Positions 36,692 to 45,585 of a stretch of DNA of 64,000 nt are shown here, in pieces. Below the pieces are notes generated by a model. It ran no database searches. It saw only the letters and a program-made list of their open reading frames with translations, and had not been told where the DNA came from. A program made the translations under genes and the position numbers. This DNA comes from Pedobacter heparinus DSM 2366 (GTDB lineage: Bacteria > Bacteroidota > Bacteroidia > Sphingobacteriales > Sphingobacteriaceae), in contig NC_013061.1 in the NCBI RefSeq assembly GCF_000023825.1, positions 4,402,001 to 4,466,000 on the forward strand, read 5' to 3'. Within the stretch, counting starts at the first letter, position 1. Each line of letters starts with the position of its first letter.

Positions 36692-37591
36692 TTAATTTGT
36701 AATACTTACAATTTCTATATCGAAATCCAGACAGGAGTTTCCAGGTATAGTTACGCTGCCAGCAGCATCAGTTTGGGCAGACTTACCATATCCCAGGTCT
36801 GATGGGATCAATAACCTGATCTTTCCGCCAACCCCAATTTTTCCAGGCATTACCTGATACCAGCCTTTGATCAGTTCGTTCAATGTAAATGTCACCCCAT
36901 CTGTGCTCGAATCAAAAACAGTTCCGTTCAGCAACCTTCCGGTATATTTCACGTTTACTACTGAAGTCTGTTTGAGGTCCTGCTTGTTAGTCCCTTCATT
37001 AGAAATGATGTAACGCACACGTGTCGGATCCAGTACCGGCTGTAAATTATTTGCAGTAACAAACTTATTGATCAAGAAGTTATCTACCTCATATTGTTTG
37101 TTAAAATTCAGTAAACTCAGGTCGATGATCACGATCTCATTAGATTCAACCCCCAAAGCAGGTTGTCCATTTTTGCCAAATGCCATTCTTGAGGGCAGGA
37201 TCACCTTAGCTGTTCCTCCTTTTTTTAACTTCCCGAGTGTAAGCCTTACTGCCGGTATGGTTAAAAAATTAAAGCGGTCTGTATAGCCCAGAAATGTTCC
37301 CGGAATGGTATAATCACCATTCTTTAAAAAGCTGGTTCCATTTGCATGTTTAAAATCATAACTATAGTATACCGAATCTGAATTCACTACAGCAGCACCG
37401 GTACCTTCAGATACAATCTGGTAATAAAATCCCGAAGGGTCCATTAATTTCGGAATGTTGTTTTTTGAAAGGTAATCTTCTATGGTACGTGTATCCAGTG
37501 TTTCAATAGATTCATACTCTTTTTTACAGGAATTGAACAGCGTTAAAGCGCCTAACAAGGCAAAGGTATATAATGATAACTTTTTAATCAT
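36692..37591 (-). CDS. Lipoprotein with two FKBP-type prolyl isomerase domains
   Basis: A 299-residue lipoprotein (signal to FNSC, Cys about residue 21). Two FKBP-like units are visible. The first, about 50-160 (FYYQIVSEGTGAAVVNSDSVYYSYDF, then RLTLGKLKKGGTAKVILPSRMAFG), is less conserved. The second, about 190-298 (VNVKYTGRLLNGTVFDSS, then PGKIGVGGKIRLLIPSDLGYG and LDFDIEIVSI), has the classic signature. It should assist folding of envelope proteins. Its ATG overlaps the stop of the upstream FKBP gene (ATGA), so the two are translationally coupled. Confidence 0.9.
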   Translation of the reverse strand: MIKKLSLYTFALLGALTLFNSCKKEYESIETLDTRTIEDYLSKNNIPKLMDPSGFYYQIVSEGTGAAVVNSDSVYYSYDFKHANGTSFLKNGDYTIPGTFLGYTDRFNFLTIPAVRLTLGKLKKGGTAKVILPSRMAFGKNGQPALGVESNEIVIIDLSLLNFNKQYEVDNFLINKFVTANNLQPVLDPTRVRYIISNEGTNKQDLKQTSVVNVKYTGRLLNGTVFDSSTDGVTFTLNELIKGWYQVMPGKIGVGGKIRLLIPSDLGYGKSAQTDAAGSVTIPGNSCLDFDIEIVSITN

Positions 37592-38082
37592 TTGGGTTTT
37601 TTATTTACAGAAAGTATTTCTAAAGTGATATCTAATATTGAATTGGGGGGAATTACAGGTGAAGTAACTGCCCTGTCTTTAAAGCCTAATGCCGAAGGGA
37701 TGATTAAACGGATTGCACCACCTGGTTGTATCAACCTGGTCCCGGTCTGCCAGCCCTCTATATAACCGGGAAGCAGGAATATAAAAGTACTGTCCAGGCT
37801 CCTGTCACGCAAAACAGAGTCTTTTAAAACCTTTAGTCTGTATTTGGCATATATCGAATCCTTATCTCCATAAACCACATTCCCTGTACCCGGACTTATA
37901 ATGTTATAATACAAGCCCGAACTGTGCTTTACAGCCGTCACCGAACTATCTTTCAAATATTTTACAATTATCGCATCGTCAATCTCCAGTTGCGCCTTGT
38001 CATCATAGGGTGCGGGTTTCTCGCAGGCAACAAATACTGCTGCCATCAAAACAAACCCCAACAATACCCTGGTTTTTAACAT
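37588..38082 (-). CDS. FKBP-type peptidyl-prolyl isomerase lipoprotein
   Basis: A 164-residue lipoprotein (lipobox FVAC, Cys at about 20). The single FKBP domain has a divergent start (GLYYNIISPGTGNVVYGDKDSIYAKYRL) and a conserved end (GWQTGTRLIQPGGAIRLIIPSALGF, then PPNSILDITLEIL). It is the promoter-proximal gene of a two-gene operon of periplasm-facing isomerases. Its promoter-like boxes lie so close to the ATG that the leader would be only a few bases. Confidence 0.9.
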   Translation of the reverse strand: MLKTRVLLGFVLMAAVFVACEKPAPYDDKAQLEIDDAIIVKYLKDSSVTAVKHSSGLYYNIISPGTGNVVYGDKDSIYAKYRLKVLKDSVLRDRSLDSTFIFLLPGYIEGWQTGTRLIQPGGAIRLIIPSALGFKDRAVTSPVIPPNSILDITLEILSVNKKPK

Positions 38083-38088
38083 AATTCA

Positions 38089-38119
38089 CAAAAATAGTCT
38101 TTTATTGCTGATGGCACAA
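38089..38119 (-). promoter_or_regulatory. Promoter of the FKBP pair
   Basis: On the minus strand: TTG (38117-38119), 20-bp spacer, TATTTTTG (38089-38096). The end of the -7 box is six bases before the ATG at 38082, implying a leaderless or nearly leaderless message. Confidence 0.45.
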
Positions 38120-38172
38120 TTTTTAACCAATTTTAACAAATCTATATCCGGTAAAATCATATGGGCCCACAC

Positions 38173-38210
38173 AAAAAACGCCCGCAATTACATTACGGGC
38201 GCCCAGTTTT
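38173..38210 (-). terminator. Terminator of the fad operon
   Basis: CGCCCG (38179-38184) pairs with CGGGCG (38196-38201), followed on the minus strand by a run of T. It lies about 40 bases beyond the fadE stop codon. Confidence 0.7.
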
Positions 38211-38243
38211 TAATTATGAATCGTCTCTTTTATGACAATGTTT

Positions 38244-40034
38244 TTAATAACAATATTTATTGGCAGCAATAAGTTGCTGAGCCACCTTTTGTCTGGCTTC
38301 CTTCACATTAAAAGGCTCCATTTTGGTAAACCTTCTCAGGCCAACCAGCATCATCCTTTGCTCATCCCCTTCGGCAAAAGCCCATAAAGCCTCTTTTCCT
38401 GCTTTCTGCACCGCATCAACAGCTTCCACAAAATAAATGCGCATCATGTTCAGCTGGCCTGTACAGGCTTCCTCACCCCGCAGACTAACCAGCTTTTCGG
38501 TTCTCAGCATGGCCGACTCAGCGATATACACATAACTGGCCATATCGGCAATGTTCATCAGTATTTCCTGTTCTTTCGACAAACTCATCATCAGTTTCTG
38601 CACAGCCGCTCCGGCAACCATCAGGGTTGCTTTTTTCAAATTCTTGATGAGCTTTTTCTCCGCTGCAAAAAGCGTATCGTCTTCCTCTCCAAATTCAGGG
38701 ATAGCCATCAGTTCGGCCGCCACCGCAGTTGCAGGGGTCATCAGGTCCAGTTCTCCTTTCATTGCACGTTTCAGCATCATATCTACTGTCAGCAACCTGT
38801 TGATCTCATTCGTGCCCTCAAAGATCCGGTTGATCCGCGCATCGCGATAGGCCCTGTCCATAGGTGCCTCTGCCGAAAAGCCCATCCCGCCATAAATCTG
38901 CACCCCTTCATCCACCACATAGTCCAGTGCCTCCGATCCCCAAACTTTCAATATGGCACATTCAACGGCAAACTGCTCGGTCGATTTCAGCTTAGCCTTA
39001 CCGGCATCCATCCCCCCTGCAACCAAAGCATCATAAGCATCATCAATATTCTGGCCGGCACGATAATTTGCCGATTCTACCGCATACACTTTAGTGGCCA
39101 TTTCTGCCAGCTTGTAACGGATGGCCCCATATTTAGAGATCTGACGGTCAAACTGGATGCGTTCATTCGAATAATTAACAGCGGTGTCAATTACCGATTT
39201 AGATGCACCGATCGCTGCGGCCGCCAGCTTAATCCTGCCAATATTCAGGATGTTAACCGCAATCTTAAAACCGTTCTGCCGTTCCGAGAGCATGTTTTCT
39301 ACAGGAACAGGGCAATCGTTAAAGAAAACCTGGCGCGTAGATGAGCCTTTAATACCCATTTTATGCTCTTCAGGGTTCATGGTAATGCCACCAAATTCCC
39401 GTTCAACAATAAAAGCAGTTAAATTCTCGTCATCATCAATCTTTGCGAATACGATAAACACATCTGCAAAGCCCCCGTTGGTGATCCACATTTTCTGACC
39501 ATTGATCAGGTAATGTTTCCCGTCTTCAGACAATTTAGCTTTAGTTTTACCCGAATTGGCATCAGATCCCGAATTGGGTTCTGTTAAACAATAAGCGGCC
39601 TTCCATTCGCCTGTTCCCAGTTTAGGGATATATTTATTTTTCTGTTCTTCCGTTCCGTAATACAAAATGGGCAGGGTCCCTATCCCGGTATGGGCCGAAA
39701 GGGCCACAGCAAAGGAATGTCCCGCACCAATCACATCGGCAACCAGCATAGAAGTATTAAAGTTCTTTCCAAATCCACCGTAAACTTCAGGTATAGAAAC
39801 ACCTAAAATCCCCAGTTCACCCGCCTTATCCATTAAAGATGGCATCAGTCCCTCTTCCTGCGCATCTATGCGGTCCAGATTAGGATACACCTCCGCAGCC
39901 AAAAAGTCGCGGCAGGTCTGTGCAATCATATTTTGCTCTTCATCAAATTCTTCAGGAATAAATACATCCTGATACGAGGTTTCCGTAATTAAAAACTCTC
40001 CACCTTTAATCGTTTTTTTGTCTGTAGTTTCCAT
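38244..40034 (-). CDS. fadE: Acyl-CoA dehydrogenase
   Basis: A 596-residue FAD enzyme for the first step of beta-oxidation. The acyl-CoA dehydrogenase core (about 30-420) shows YCLTEPNSGSDANSGKTKA, then LINGQKMWITNGGFADVFIVFAK and IYGGMGFSAEAPMDRAYRDARINRIFEGTNEINR. About 170 extra residues at the C-terminus form the extension seen in the long FadE form of Bacillus. Size and gene order (fadN, fadA, fadE) match the Bacillus fadNAE operon. It is last in the operon, 12 bases after fadA. Confidence 0.93.
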   Translation of the reverse strand: METTDKKTIKGGEFLITETSYQDVFIPEEFDEEQNMIAQTCRDFLAAEVYPNLDRIDAQEEGLMPSLMDKAGELGILGVSIPEVYGGFGKNFNTSMLVADVIGAGHSFAVALSAHTGIGTLPILYYGTEEQKNKYIPKLGTGEWKAAYCLTEPNSGSDANSGKTKAKLSEDGKHYLINGQKMWITNGGFADVFIVFAKIDDDENLTAFIVEREFGGITMNPEEHKMGIKGSSTRQVFFNDCPVPVENMLSERQNGFKIAVNILNIGRIKLAAAAIGASKSVIDTAVNYSNERIQFDRQISKYGAIRYKLAEMATKVYAVESANYRAGQNIDDAYDALVAGGMDAGKAKLKSTEQFAVECAILKVWGSEALDYVVDEGVQIYGGMGFSAEAPMDRAYRDARINRIFEGTNEINRLLTVDMMLKRAMKGELDLMTPATAVAAELMAIPEFGEEDDTLFAAEKKLIKNLKKATLMVAGAAVQKLMMSLSKEQEILMNIADMASYVYIAESAMLRTEKLVSLRGEEACTGQLNMMRIYFVEAVDAVQKAGKEALWAFAEGDEQRMMLVGLRRFTKMEPFNVKEARQKVAQQLIAANKYCY

Positions 40035-40046
40035 ATCCTTATCAGA

Positions 40047-41225
40047 TTAAAGCATTTCAAAAATACCGGCTGCACCCTGTCCGCTACCCACGCACATGGT
40101 TACCATGCCATATTTTTGTTTTTTCCTTTTTAGTTCATTAAACAATTGTACAGATAGCTTAGCACCCGTACACCCAAGCGGGTGACCAAGCGCAATCGCA
40201 CCCCCGTTTACATTTAAAATAGCTGTGTTGATGCCCAGTTCCCTGACAACCGCAAGCGACTGAGAGGCAAAAGCTTCATTCAATTCAATTAATTCAAGCT
40301 GATCAAGCGTCATTCCTGCTTGTTTCAGCGCTTTAGGAATCGCATAGATAGGGCCAATTCCCATAATACGCGGTGGAACACCTGCTATACCATAGCTTAC
40401 CAGACGTGCAACAGGCTCAACACCCAGTTCCTTCATTTTCTTTTCAGAAACCACCAGTACAAACGCCGCACCATCTGATGTTTGCGAAGAATTACCGGCA
40501 GTAATACAACCATCAGCGGCAAATACCGGTTTCAGTTTGGCCAGTTTCTCTATCGAAGTATCGGCCCTTGGACCTTCATCTGTATCTACAACATAACTGC
40601 GGGCTTTCTTTTTCATATCTGCATCCAGGTAATTTTCATTTACCGTAATTGGCAAAATCCCATCTTTCAGATGACCATTTTTGATTGCTTCAACTGCTTT
40701 TTGATGCGAATGATAAGAAAACTCATCCTGGTCTTCCCTGCTCACCTTATATTCACGGGCAACAGCCTCAGCAGTTAAACCCATACCCCAATACCAATCC
40801 GGATTAACCCTGGCAACCTCGGCATTCGGAACAACTTTCCAACCGCCAAATGGCATACCCGACATCACTTCAACCCCGCCGGCAATGATACAATCGGCCA
40901 TACCACTTTTAATTTTGGCAACCGCCGTAGCAATGGTTTCCAGGCCAGATGCACAATATCTGTTCACCGTTACACCCGGCACCTTATCCGTATCCAGCCC
41001 CATTAAAGAAATCATCCGGCCAACATTCAATCCCTGCTCTGCTTCAGGTGTAGCATTACCTACTATCACATCATCAATTTGCTCATTATCCAGATTGGGT
41101 ATAGATGCCACCAAATGTCTGATCACTTCAGCTGCCAGATCATCTGCCCTCGTAAAACGAAATACACCACGGGGGGCCTTGCCCACTGCGGTACGATATC
41201 CTGCTATAATATATGCTTCCTGCAT
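40047..41225 (-). CDS. fadA: Acetyl-CoA C-acyltransferase (3-ketoacyl-CoA thiolase)
   Basis: A 392-residue thiolase that splits 3-ketoacyl-CoA with CoA to give acetyl-CoA. The nucleophilic Cys is C91 in NRYCASGLETIATA. The second catalytic pair is in GGAIALGHPLGCTGAK (His) and CVGSGQGAAG (Cys). Length is typical of the family. It lies 16 bases after fadN and 12 before fadE. Confidence 0.95.
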   Translation of the reverse strand: MQEAYIIAGYRTAVGKAPRGVFRFTRADDLAAEVIRHLVASIPNLDNEQIDDVIVGNATPEAEQGLNVGRMISLMGLDTDKVPGVTVNRYCASGLETIATAVAKIKSGMADCIIAGGVEVMSGMPFGGWKVVPNAEVARVNPDWYWGMGLTAEAVAREYKVSREDQDEFSYHSHQKAVEAIKNGHLKDGILPITVNENYLDADMKKKARSYVVDTDEGPRADTSIEKLAKLKPVFAADGCITAGNSSQTSDGAAFVLVVSEKKMKELGVEPVARLVSYGIAGVPPRIMGIGPIYAIPKALKQAGMTLDQLELIELNEAFASQSLAVVRELGINTAILNVNGGAIALGHPLGCTGAKLSVQLFNELKRKKQKYGMVTMCVGSGQGAAGIFEML

Positions 41226-41241
41226 GTCAATATCCTTTTTA

Positions 41242-43605
41242 TTAATTCCTTAACGGTTTGCCTTTAGTTACAATACTCTGGATGCGCTCCAGCGTTTTTC
41301 TTTCCCCACAAAGTGATAAAAACACTTCTCTTTCCAAATCCAGTAAATACTGTTCCGTTACCTCTGTTGGCGAAGAAAGGTCACCTCCACACATCACCCA
41401 GCCCAGTTTCTCTGAAATCTTTTTATCATGTTCAGAAATATAATGACCAGAGTACATGGTATTGGCACCGGCATACACAATACCTAAACCCTGCTTACCC
41501 AACACTTTAATATCTTTCCGTCTAACCGGCTGCGTATAACCCGCATCTGCAAGTTCAATTGCCTTGGCTTTAGCATCAGCAATTAACCTGCTCCTGTTCA
41601 TGGAAATAGCATACTTGCCTTTTTGAAGATAACCCAACTCAAAAGCCTCAACAGCCGATGTAGACACCTTAGCCATACCTATAGTTAAAAACCTGTCCTT
41701 AAGCACATTCTGAACAATCTGATCATCCTTATATTCATCAGATGCACGCAAAGCGAACTCTTTAGTACCACCCCCGCCGGGAATTACCCCTACACCAAAC
41801 TCAACCAGGCCCATATACGTTTCAGCATTGAGCTGTACATGGTCGGCATGCAAACTAAACTCGCAACCCCCGCCCAAAGTTAAATTGTGCGGGGCTACCA
41901 CTACCGGAATAGAAGAATACCTGATGCGCATAGAGGTATTCTGGAATAAGCGGATGGCCATGTTCAGCTCTTCCCATTCCTGCTCTACCGCCATCATAAA
42001 GATCATCCCTACATTGGCGCCGGCCGAAAAATTGGCGCCGTCATTGCCAATCACCAGCCCTTTGTAATCTTTTTCTGCCATATCAATGGCTTTATTTATG
42101 GCCTGCAAAGTATCGCCGCCAATGGTATTCATCTTAGAGTGGAATTCCACATTGATGATCCCGTCACCCAGGTCAATAATAGAGGCCCCCGAATTTTTCC
42201 AGAGCACCTTGCTGGCCCTTAAGTTATCCAGAATGATAAAAGCCTCTGCACCCGGCACCGCTTTATAGCTTTTAGTCGGGATATCATAATATTTGCGAAC
42301 CCCATCTTCTATCCTGTAAAACGATGTATTTCCGGCCGCCAGCATTTCATGCACCCAGGCCGCAGCCTCGTGTCCATACTTTTTCATGCCTTCAATGGCC
42401 TCGGCAACACCTACAGCATCCCAAACCTCAAAAGGCCCCAGCTCCCATCCAAATCCCGCACGCATGGCATCATCAATTCTGTACAGTTCATCCGAAATTT
42501 CAGGGATCCTGTCCGATACATATTCAAACAGCCCAAAAAACGAGGCCCTGAACAATTCAGCTGCTTTATCTTTTCCTGCCGCAAACACCTTCATCCGGTC
42601 GCGTACCTGTTCAATTGGCTTGGTCAGCTCCAGCGTAGCCGATTTCACTTTTTCCTGTGGACGGTATTCCATCGTTTTCAGGTCAAGCGCCAGTATTTCT
42701 GTTTTGCCTTCGGCAGATTTTGTTTTTTTGTAAAAACCCTGTCCGGTTTTATCGCCCAGCCATTTATTGGCTTCCATCTTTTCTACATATCCCGGCAGTT
42801 TAAACAGCTCATGCGCCTTGTCATCCGGGCAGTTGTCATACAGTCCTTTAGCTACCTTGATCATGGTATCCAGGCCAACCACATCGGTAGTGCGGAAAGT
42901 AGCCGATTTTGGCCTACCCAATGCAGGTCCGGTAAACTTGTCTACCTCCTCTACGGTAAGGTCCATTTTTTCTACCAGGTGCAGCAGGGCCATAATCGAA
43001 TAAACCCCTACACGATTGGCAATAAATGCCGGTGTATCTTTACACAAAACGGTAGTCTTGCCCAAAAATTTATCACCATAATGCATTAAAAAGTCGACCA
43101 GCTCAGGTCTTGTATGCGGAGTAGGAATAATTTCCAGTAACCTTAAATAGCGGGGCGGATTAAAAAAGTGTGTTCCGCAAAAGTTGGCCTTAAAATCATC
43201 CGTTCTGCCCTCGGCCATTAAATGAATGGGGATTCCTGATGTATTTGAAGTAACCAGTGTGCCAGGCTTACGGTACTGTTCTACCTGTTCAAACACCTTT
43301 TTCTTGATGTCAAGATTTTCTACCACAACCTCTATGATCCAATCGTAAGCGGCAATTTTAGACATATCGTCTTCAAAATTTCCGGTCGCAATATTAGTCA
43401 GAACTTTTTTTGAATAAACCGGAGAAGGGTTGGTTTTTACTGCAGTTTGCAGCGCTGTATTTACAATACTGTTCTTATCTCCTTCTTTTGCGGCAATATC
43501 AAGCAGCAGCACTTCTACGCCGATGTTGGCAAAGTGACAGGCAATGCGCGAACCCATAATACCAGAGCCCAATACCGCTACTCTATTTATTTTTTTGTTC
43601 ATCAT
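41242..43605 (-). CDS. fadN: 3-hydroxyacyl-CoA dehydrogenase / enoyl-CoA hydratase, FadN-type
   Basis: A 787-residue bifunctional beta-oxidation enzyme. The order is dehydrogenase first: Rossmann motif VAVLGSGIMGSRIACHF at the N-terminus, then the C-terminal dehydrogenase domain (about 200-400), with the enoyl-CoA hydratase last (about 480-680; ANFSAGANVG, APHNLTLGGGCEFSLHAD and VGVIPGGGGTKEF). This is the reverse of E. coli FadB and the same as Bacillus FadN, which is of nearly equal length. I use the ATG at 43605; the longer start at 43638 would overlap the marR gene. It follows marR in the same direction. Confidence 0.93.
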   Translation of the reverse strand: MMNKKINRVAVLGSGIMGSRIACHFANIGVEVLLLDIAAKEGDKNSIVNTALQTAVKTNPSPVYSKKVLTNIATGNFEDDMSKIAAYDWIIEVVVENLDIKKKVFEQVEQYRKPGTLVTSNTSGIPIHLMAEGRTDDFKANFCGTHFFNPPRYLRLLEIIPTPHTRPELVDFLMHYGDKFLGKTTVLCKDTPAFIANRVGVYSIMALLHLVEKMDLTVEEVDKFTGPALGRPKSATFRTTDVVGLDTMIKVAKGLYDNCPDDKAHELFKLPGYVEKMEANKWLGDKTGQGFYKKTKSAEGKTEILALDLKTMEYRPQEKVKSATLELTKPIEQVRDRMKVFAAGKDKAAELFRASFFGLFEYVSDRIPEISDELYRIDDAMRAGFGWELGPFEVWDAVGVAEAIEGMKKYGHEAAAWVHEMLAAGNTSFYRIEDGVRKYYDIPTKSYKAVPGAEAFIILDNLRASKVLWKNSGASIIDLGDGIINVEFHSKMNTIGGDTLQAINKAIDMAEKDYKGLVIGNDGANFSAGANVGMIFMMAVEQEWEELNMAIRLFQNTSMRIRYSSIPVVVAPHNLTLGGGCEFSLHADHVQLNAETYMGLVEFGVGVIPGGGGTKEFALRASDEYKDDQIVQNVLKDRFLTIGMAKVSTSAVEAFELGYLQKGKYAISMNRSRLIADAKAKAIELADAGYTQPVRRKDIKVLGKQGLGIVYAGANTMYSGHYISEHDKKISEKLGWVMCGGDLSSPTEVTEQYLLDLEREVFLSLCGERKTLERIQSIVTKGKPLRN

Positions 43606-43634
43606 CTTATCAATAAATATATATGGTCTTTCAT

Positions 43635-44102
43635 TCAATCCTGTTCGTTCCCGGAAGCCTGAACCACTTCTTCAGGAACTTTATAGCCCAGGGTCAGCTT
43701 ATTCACCTTTTGCAAAGTAACCAGCAGGTTATTTTTCTCCGTTGCAGAGAGGTTCTTGTTCAGGTATTCATTAAATGCGATTACCACACCTTTGGCCATA
43801 TGCCTTTTTTCATAACCCAGTCCGGTCAGGTAAACTTTTACGGAGCGTTTGTCTCCGGCAGCAGTTTCCCTGTATATTAACCCCAAATCTTCCATATTGT
43901 TTAGCATTCTTGACAAACTGGTGGCCTTTACCCCGAGCAGCCCGGCCAGCTGCGAAACCGCCGTACCTTCCTTATCAATATTGATCAGCACATACCCTAT
44001 GGCCTGCGTAATGCCAAAGCCCGAAGCGATCTGGTTGTATGTATTGGATACATTTTGCCAAACTACTTTCAAAAAATAATCTATTGTTTCCTGCTGTTTC
44101 AT
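43635..44102 (-). CDS. MarR family transcriptional regulator of the fad operon
   Basis: A 155-residue winged-helix regulator. The DNA-binding part (about 45-110) reads GTAVSQLAGLLGVKATSLSRMLNNMEDLGLIYRETAAGDKRSVKVYLT, with the wing containing the D-x-R pair typical of MarR proteins. It is the first gene of the marR-fadN-fadA-fadE unit. An inverted repeat (CTTGCAT...ATGCAAG) brackets its promoter. Repression of the operon relieved by a fatty-acyl ligand is the simplest reading, but it is inference. Confidence 0.92.
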   Translation of the reverse strand: MKQQETIDYFLKVVWQNVSNTYNQIASGFGITQAIGYVLINIDKEGTAVSQLAGLLGVKATSLSRMLNNMEDLGLIYRETAAGDKRSVKVYLTGLGYEKRHMAKGVVIAFNEYLNKNLSATEKNNLLVTLQKVNKLTLGYKVPEEVVQASGNEQD

Positions 44103-44113
44103 TAAATACTATG

Positions 44114-44154
44114 CTTGCATAACAAAGCTATACAATTAAAAAATATAATGCAAG
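44114..44154 (-). promoter_or_regulatory. Promoter and candidate MarR operator of the fad operon
   Basis: On the minus strand: TTG (44151-44153), 20-bp spacer, TAGCTTTG (44123-44130). Inverted CTTGCAT (44114-44120) and ATGCAAG (44148-44154) lie at the two ends, one overlapping the -33 element and one just downstream of the -7 box. The left copy is part of a 10-bp near-palindrome ATGCTTGCAT. Confidence 0.55.
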
Positions 44155-44230
44155 TACATTTGTTAAAATAGTTTAACCTAAAATAGGGCTTTACCATAGA
44201 GGGGAAGGCTTAGACGCTGCCTCCGGAAGT

Positions 44231-44292
44231 TATGCAATTTCAAAATAAAGTTTATGTAATTTCAAAATAAAACCTATGCAATTTCAAAATAA
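44231..44292 (+). repeat. Three 22-bp-period direct repeats upstream of the AAA ATPase gene
   Basis: The unit TATGCAATTTCAAAATAAA begins at 44231, 44253 and 44275, exactly 22 bp apart. The second copy differs by one base (TATGTAA) and the third lacks the final A. The array ends four bases before the -7 box of the downstream gene. Spacing of two helical turns puts the copies on one face of DNA. Confidence 0.85.
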
Positions 44293-44295
44293 CCG

Positions 44296-44303
44296 TATCT
44301 TTG
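44296..44303 (+). promoter_or_regulatory. -7 box TATCTTTG directly before an ATG
   Basis: A TAnnTTTG match whose end lies five bases before the ATG at 44308, so transcription would start at or next to the start codon. Confidence 0.5.
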
Positions 44304-44307
44304 AAGT

Positions 44308-45465
44308 ATGAAAGGCTTTGTAACCAGGCAAATTGCAGCAAAAATAGAGCAGCAAAAAAACAAATTCCCAATAATTGCCCTAACCGGTCCCCGGCAATCG
44401 GGGAAAACTACTTTGTTAAAAGAATTGTTTAATGACTACAGGTATGTATCCCTGGAGAATCCGGATGTTCGGGCATTTGCAACAGATGATCCTGTTGGCT
44501 TTTTAAAATTATACAATGAGCGGGTAATTTTTGACGAGGTACAACGCGCACCGGGTCTTTTTTCTTACATCCAGGGTATTGTAGATGACAGTGGGCAGAT
44601 GGGGCAGTTTATTTTATCCGGTTCTCAAAATTTTCACCTCTTAAACAGCATCACACAAACCCTGGCCGGTCGTGTGGCTTTATTTAAGCTATTGCCCTTT
44701 GATTTTTCTGAACTAAAAGGCGCGGGTATTCCAAACGTATCCTACGCCGAAACCGCAGTAAAAGGCTTTTATCCCGCTATATATACACGCGAAATAGATC
44801 CGGTTGTATTTTATGCCAATTATGTACAAACCTATATTCAAAAGGATGTAACCGAATTGCTCAACATTCGGGACATCAGCTTATTCCGCACTTTTTTAGG
44901 CTTATGTGCCGGCCGTGCGGGGCAACTGTTAAACATCAATGCATTGGCTAACGAATGTGACATTTCACAGCCCACTGCAAAGGCTTGGTTATCTATCCTG
45001 GAAAGCAGCTATATTACATTCCAATTACAGCCCTATTACCAAAACTTCAACAAACGTTTGGTAAAAACCCCAAAGCTCTATTTTTACGACACGGGCCTGC
45101 TCAACCACTTACTAGGTATCAGATCGCCAGAAGATTTTGAACAGAACAGACTGAAAGGCAATCTTTTTGAAAATATGATCATTGCCGAATTCCAAAAGAA
45201 AAATTACCACCAATACCTGCACAAGGATTATAATTTTTGGCAGGACAGCAATAACCGGGAAGTAGATTTATTAATAAAAACCAACAATGGCTTTGATATT
45301 TTTGAAATCAAAGCCACCCAAACCATTTCCGCTTCCTTATTTAAAGAACTGGACTATTTTGAAGAACTGACCCCAAATCTAGTTATTCAAAAAAACCTGA
45401 TATATGGTGGTGGTGAAGATCAGTCACGCACCAAATACAACGTGATCAGCTGGAAAAACATTTAA
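44308..45465 (+). CDS. AAA ATPase with C-terminal DUF4143 (PD-(D/E)XK-like) domain
   Basis: A 385-residue ATP-binding protein. The N-terminal AAA_14 domain has Walker A GPRQSGKTTLL (about 26-36), Walker B VIFDEVQRAP (about 72) and a sensor-like FILSGSQNFHLL. The middle has a winged-helix-like segment (NINALANECDISQPTAKAWLSIL). The C-terminal DUF4143 domain contains REVDLLI, then FEIKAT, which fits the D...ExK core of a PD-(D/E)XK nuclease. The family is widespread and variable between strains; its job is not known. The short spacing to the promoter box and the 22-bp repeats upstream are unusual. Confidence 0.88.
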   Translation: MKGFVTRQIAAKIEQQKNKFPIIALTGPRQSGKTTLLKELFNDYRYVSLENPDVRAFATDDPVGFLKLYNERVIFDEVQRAPGLFSYIQGIVDDSGQMGQFILSGSQNFHLLNSITQTLAGRVALFKLLPFDFSELKGAGIPNVSYAETAVKGFYPAIYTREIDPVVFYANYVQTYIQKDVTELLNIRDISLFRTFLGLCAGRAGQLLNINALANECDISQPTAKAWLSILESSYITFQLQPYYQNFNKRLVKTPKLYFYDTGLLNHLLGIRSPEDFEQNRLKGNLFENMIIAEFQKKNYHQYLHKDYNFWQDSNNREVDLLIKTNNGFDIFEIKATQTISASLFKELDYFEELTPNLVIQKNLIYGGGEDQSRTKYNVISWKNI

Positions 45466-45585
45466 TACTAAGCTGGGCAAACCATTTTCATTGACCTCAC
45501 TTCAGCAATTCAAATCTTAATTTAATACGTTTATAAACACTTGTGGAGCAATTTAGTATGTGTTGTCTATTCTTTATCACTCTTG

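Noticed and set aside
36688..36708. Terminator between the TIGR01777 and FKBP genes (AAGTATTA/TAATACTT)
   Set aside because: The stem is only 8 bp, fully AT-rich but for one pair, overlaps the end of the FKBP gene and has no T tract.
42349..43089. A 246-codon open frame on the plus strand
   Set aside because: It lies entirely antisense to fadN, whose domains and motifs are unambiguous; its sequence has no family-like features.
44231..44292. Possible short CRISPR array
   Set aside because: The units are 22 bp end to end with no unique spacers and only three copies; no cas genes are nearby.
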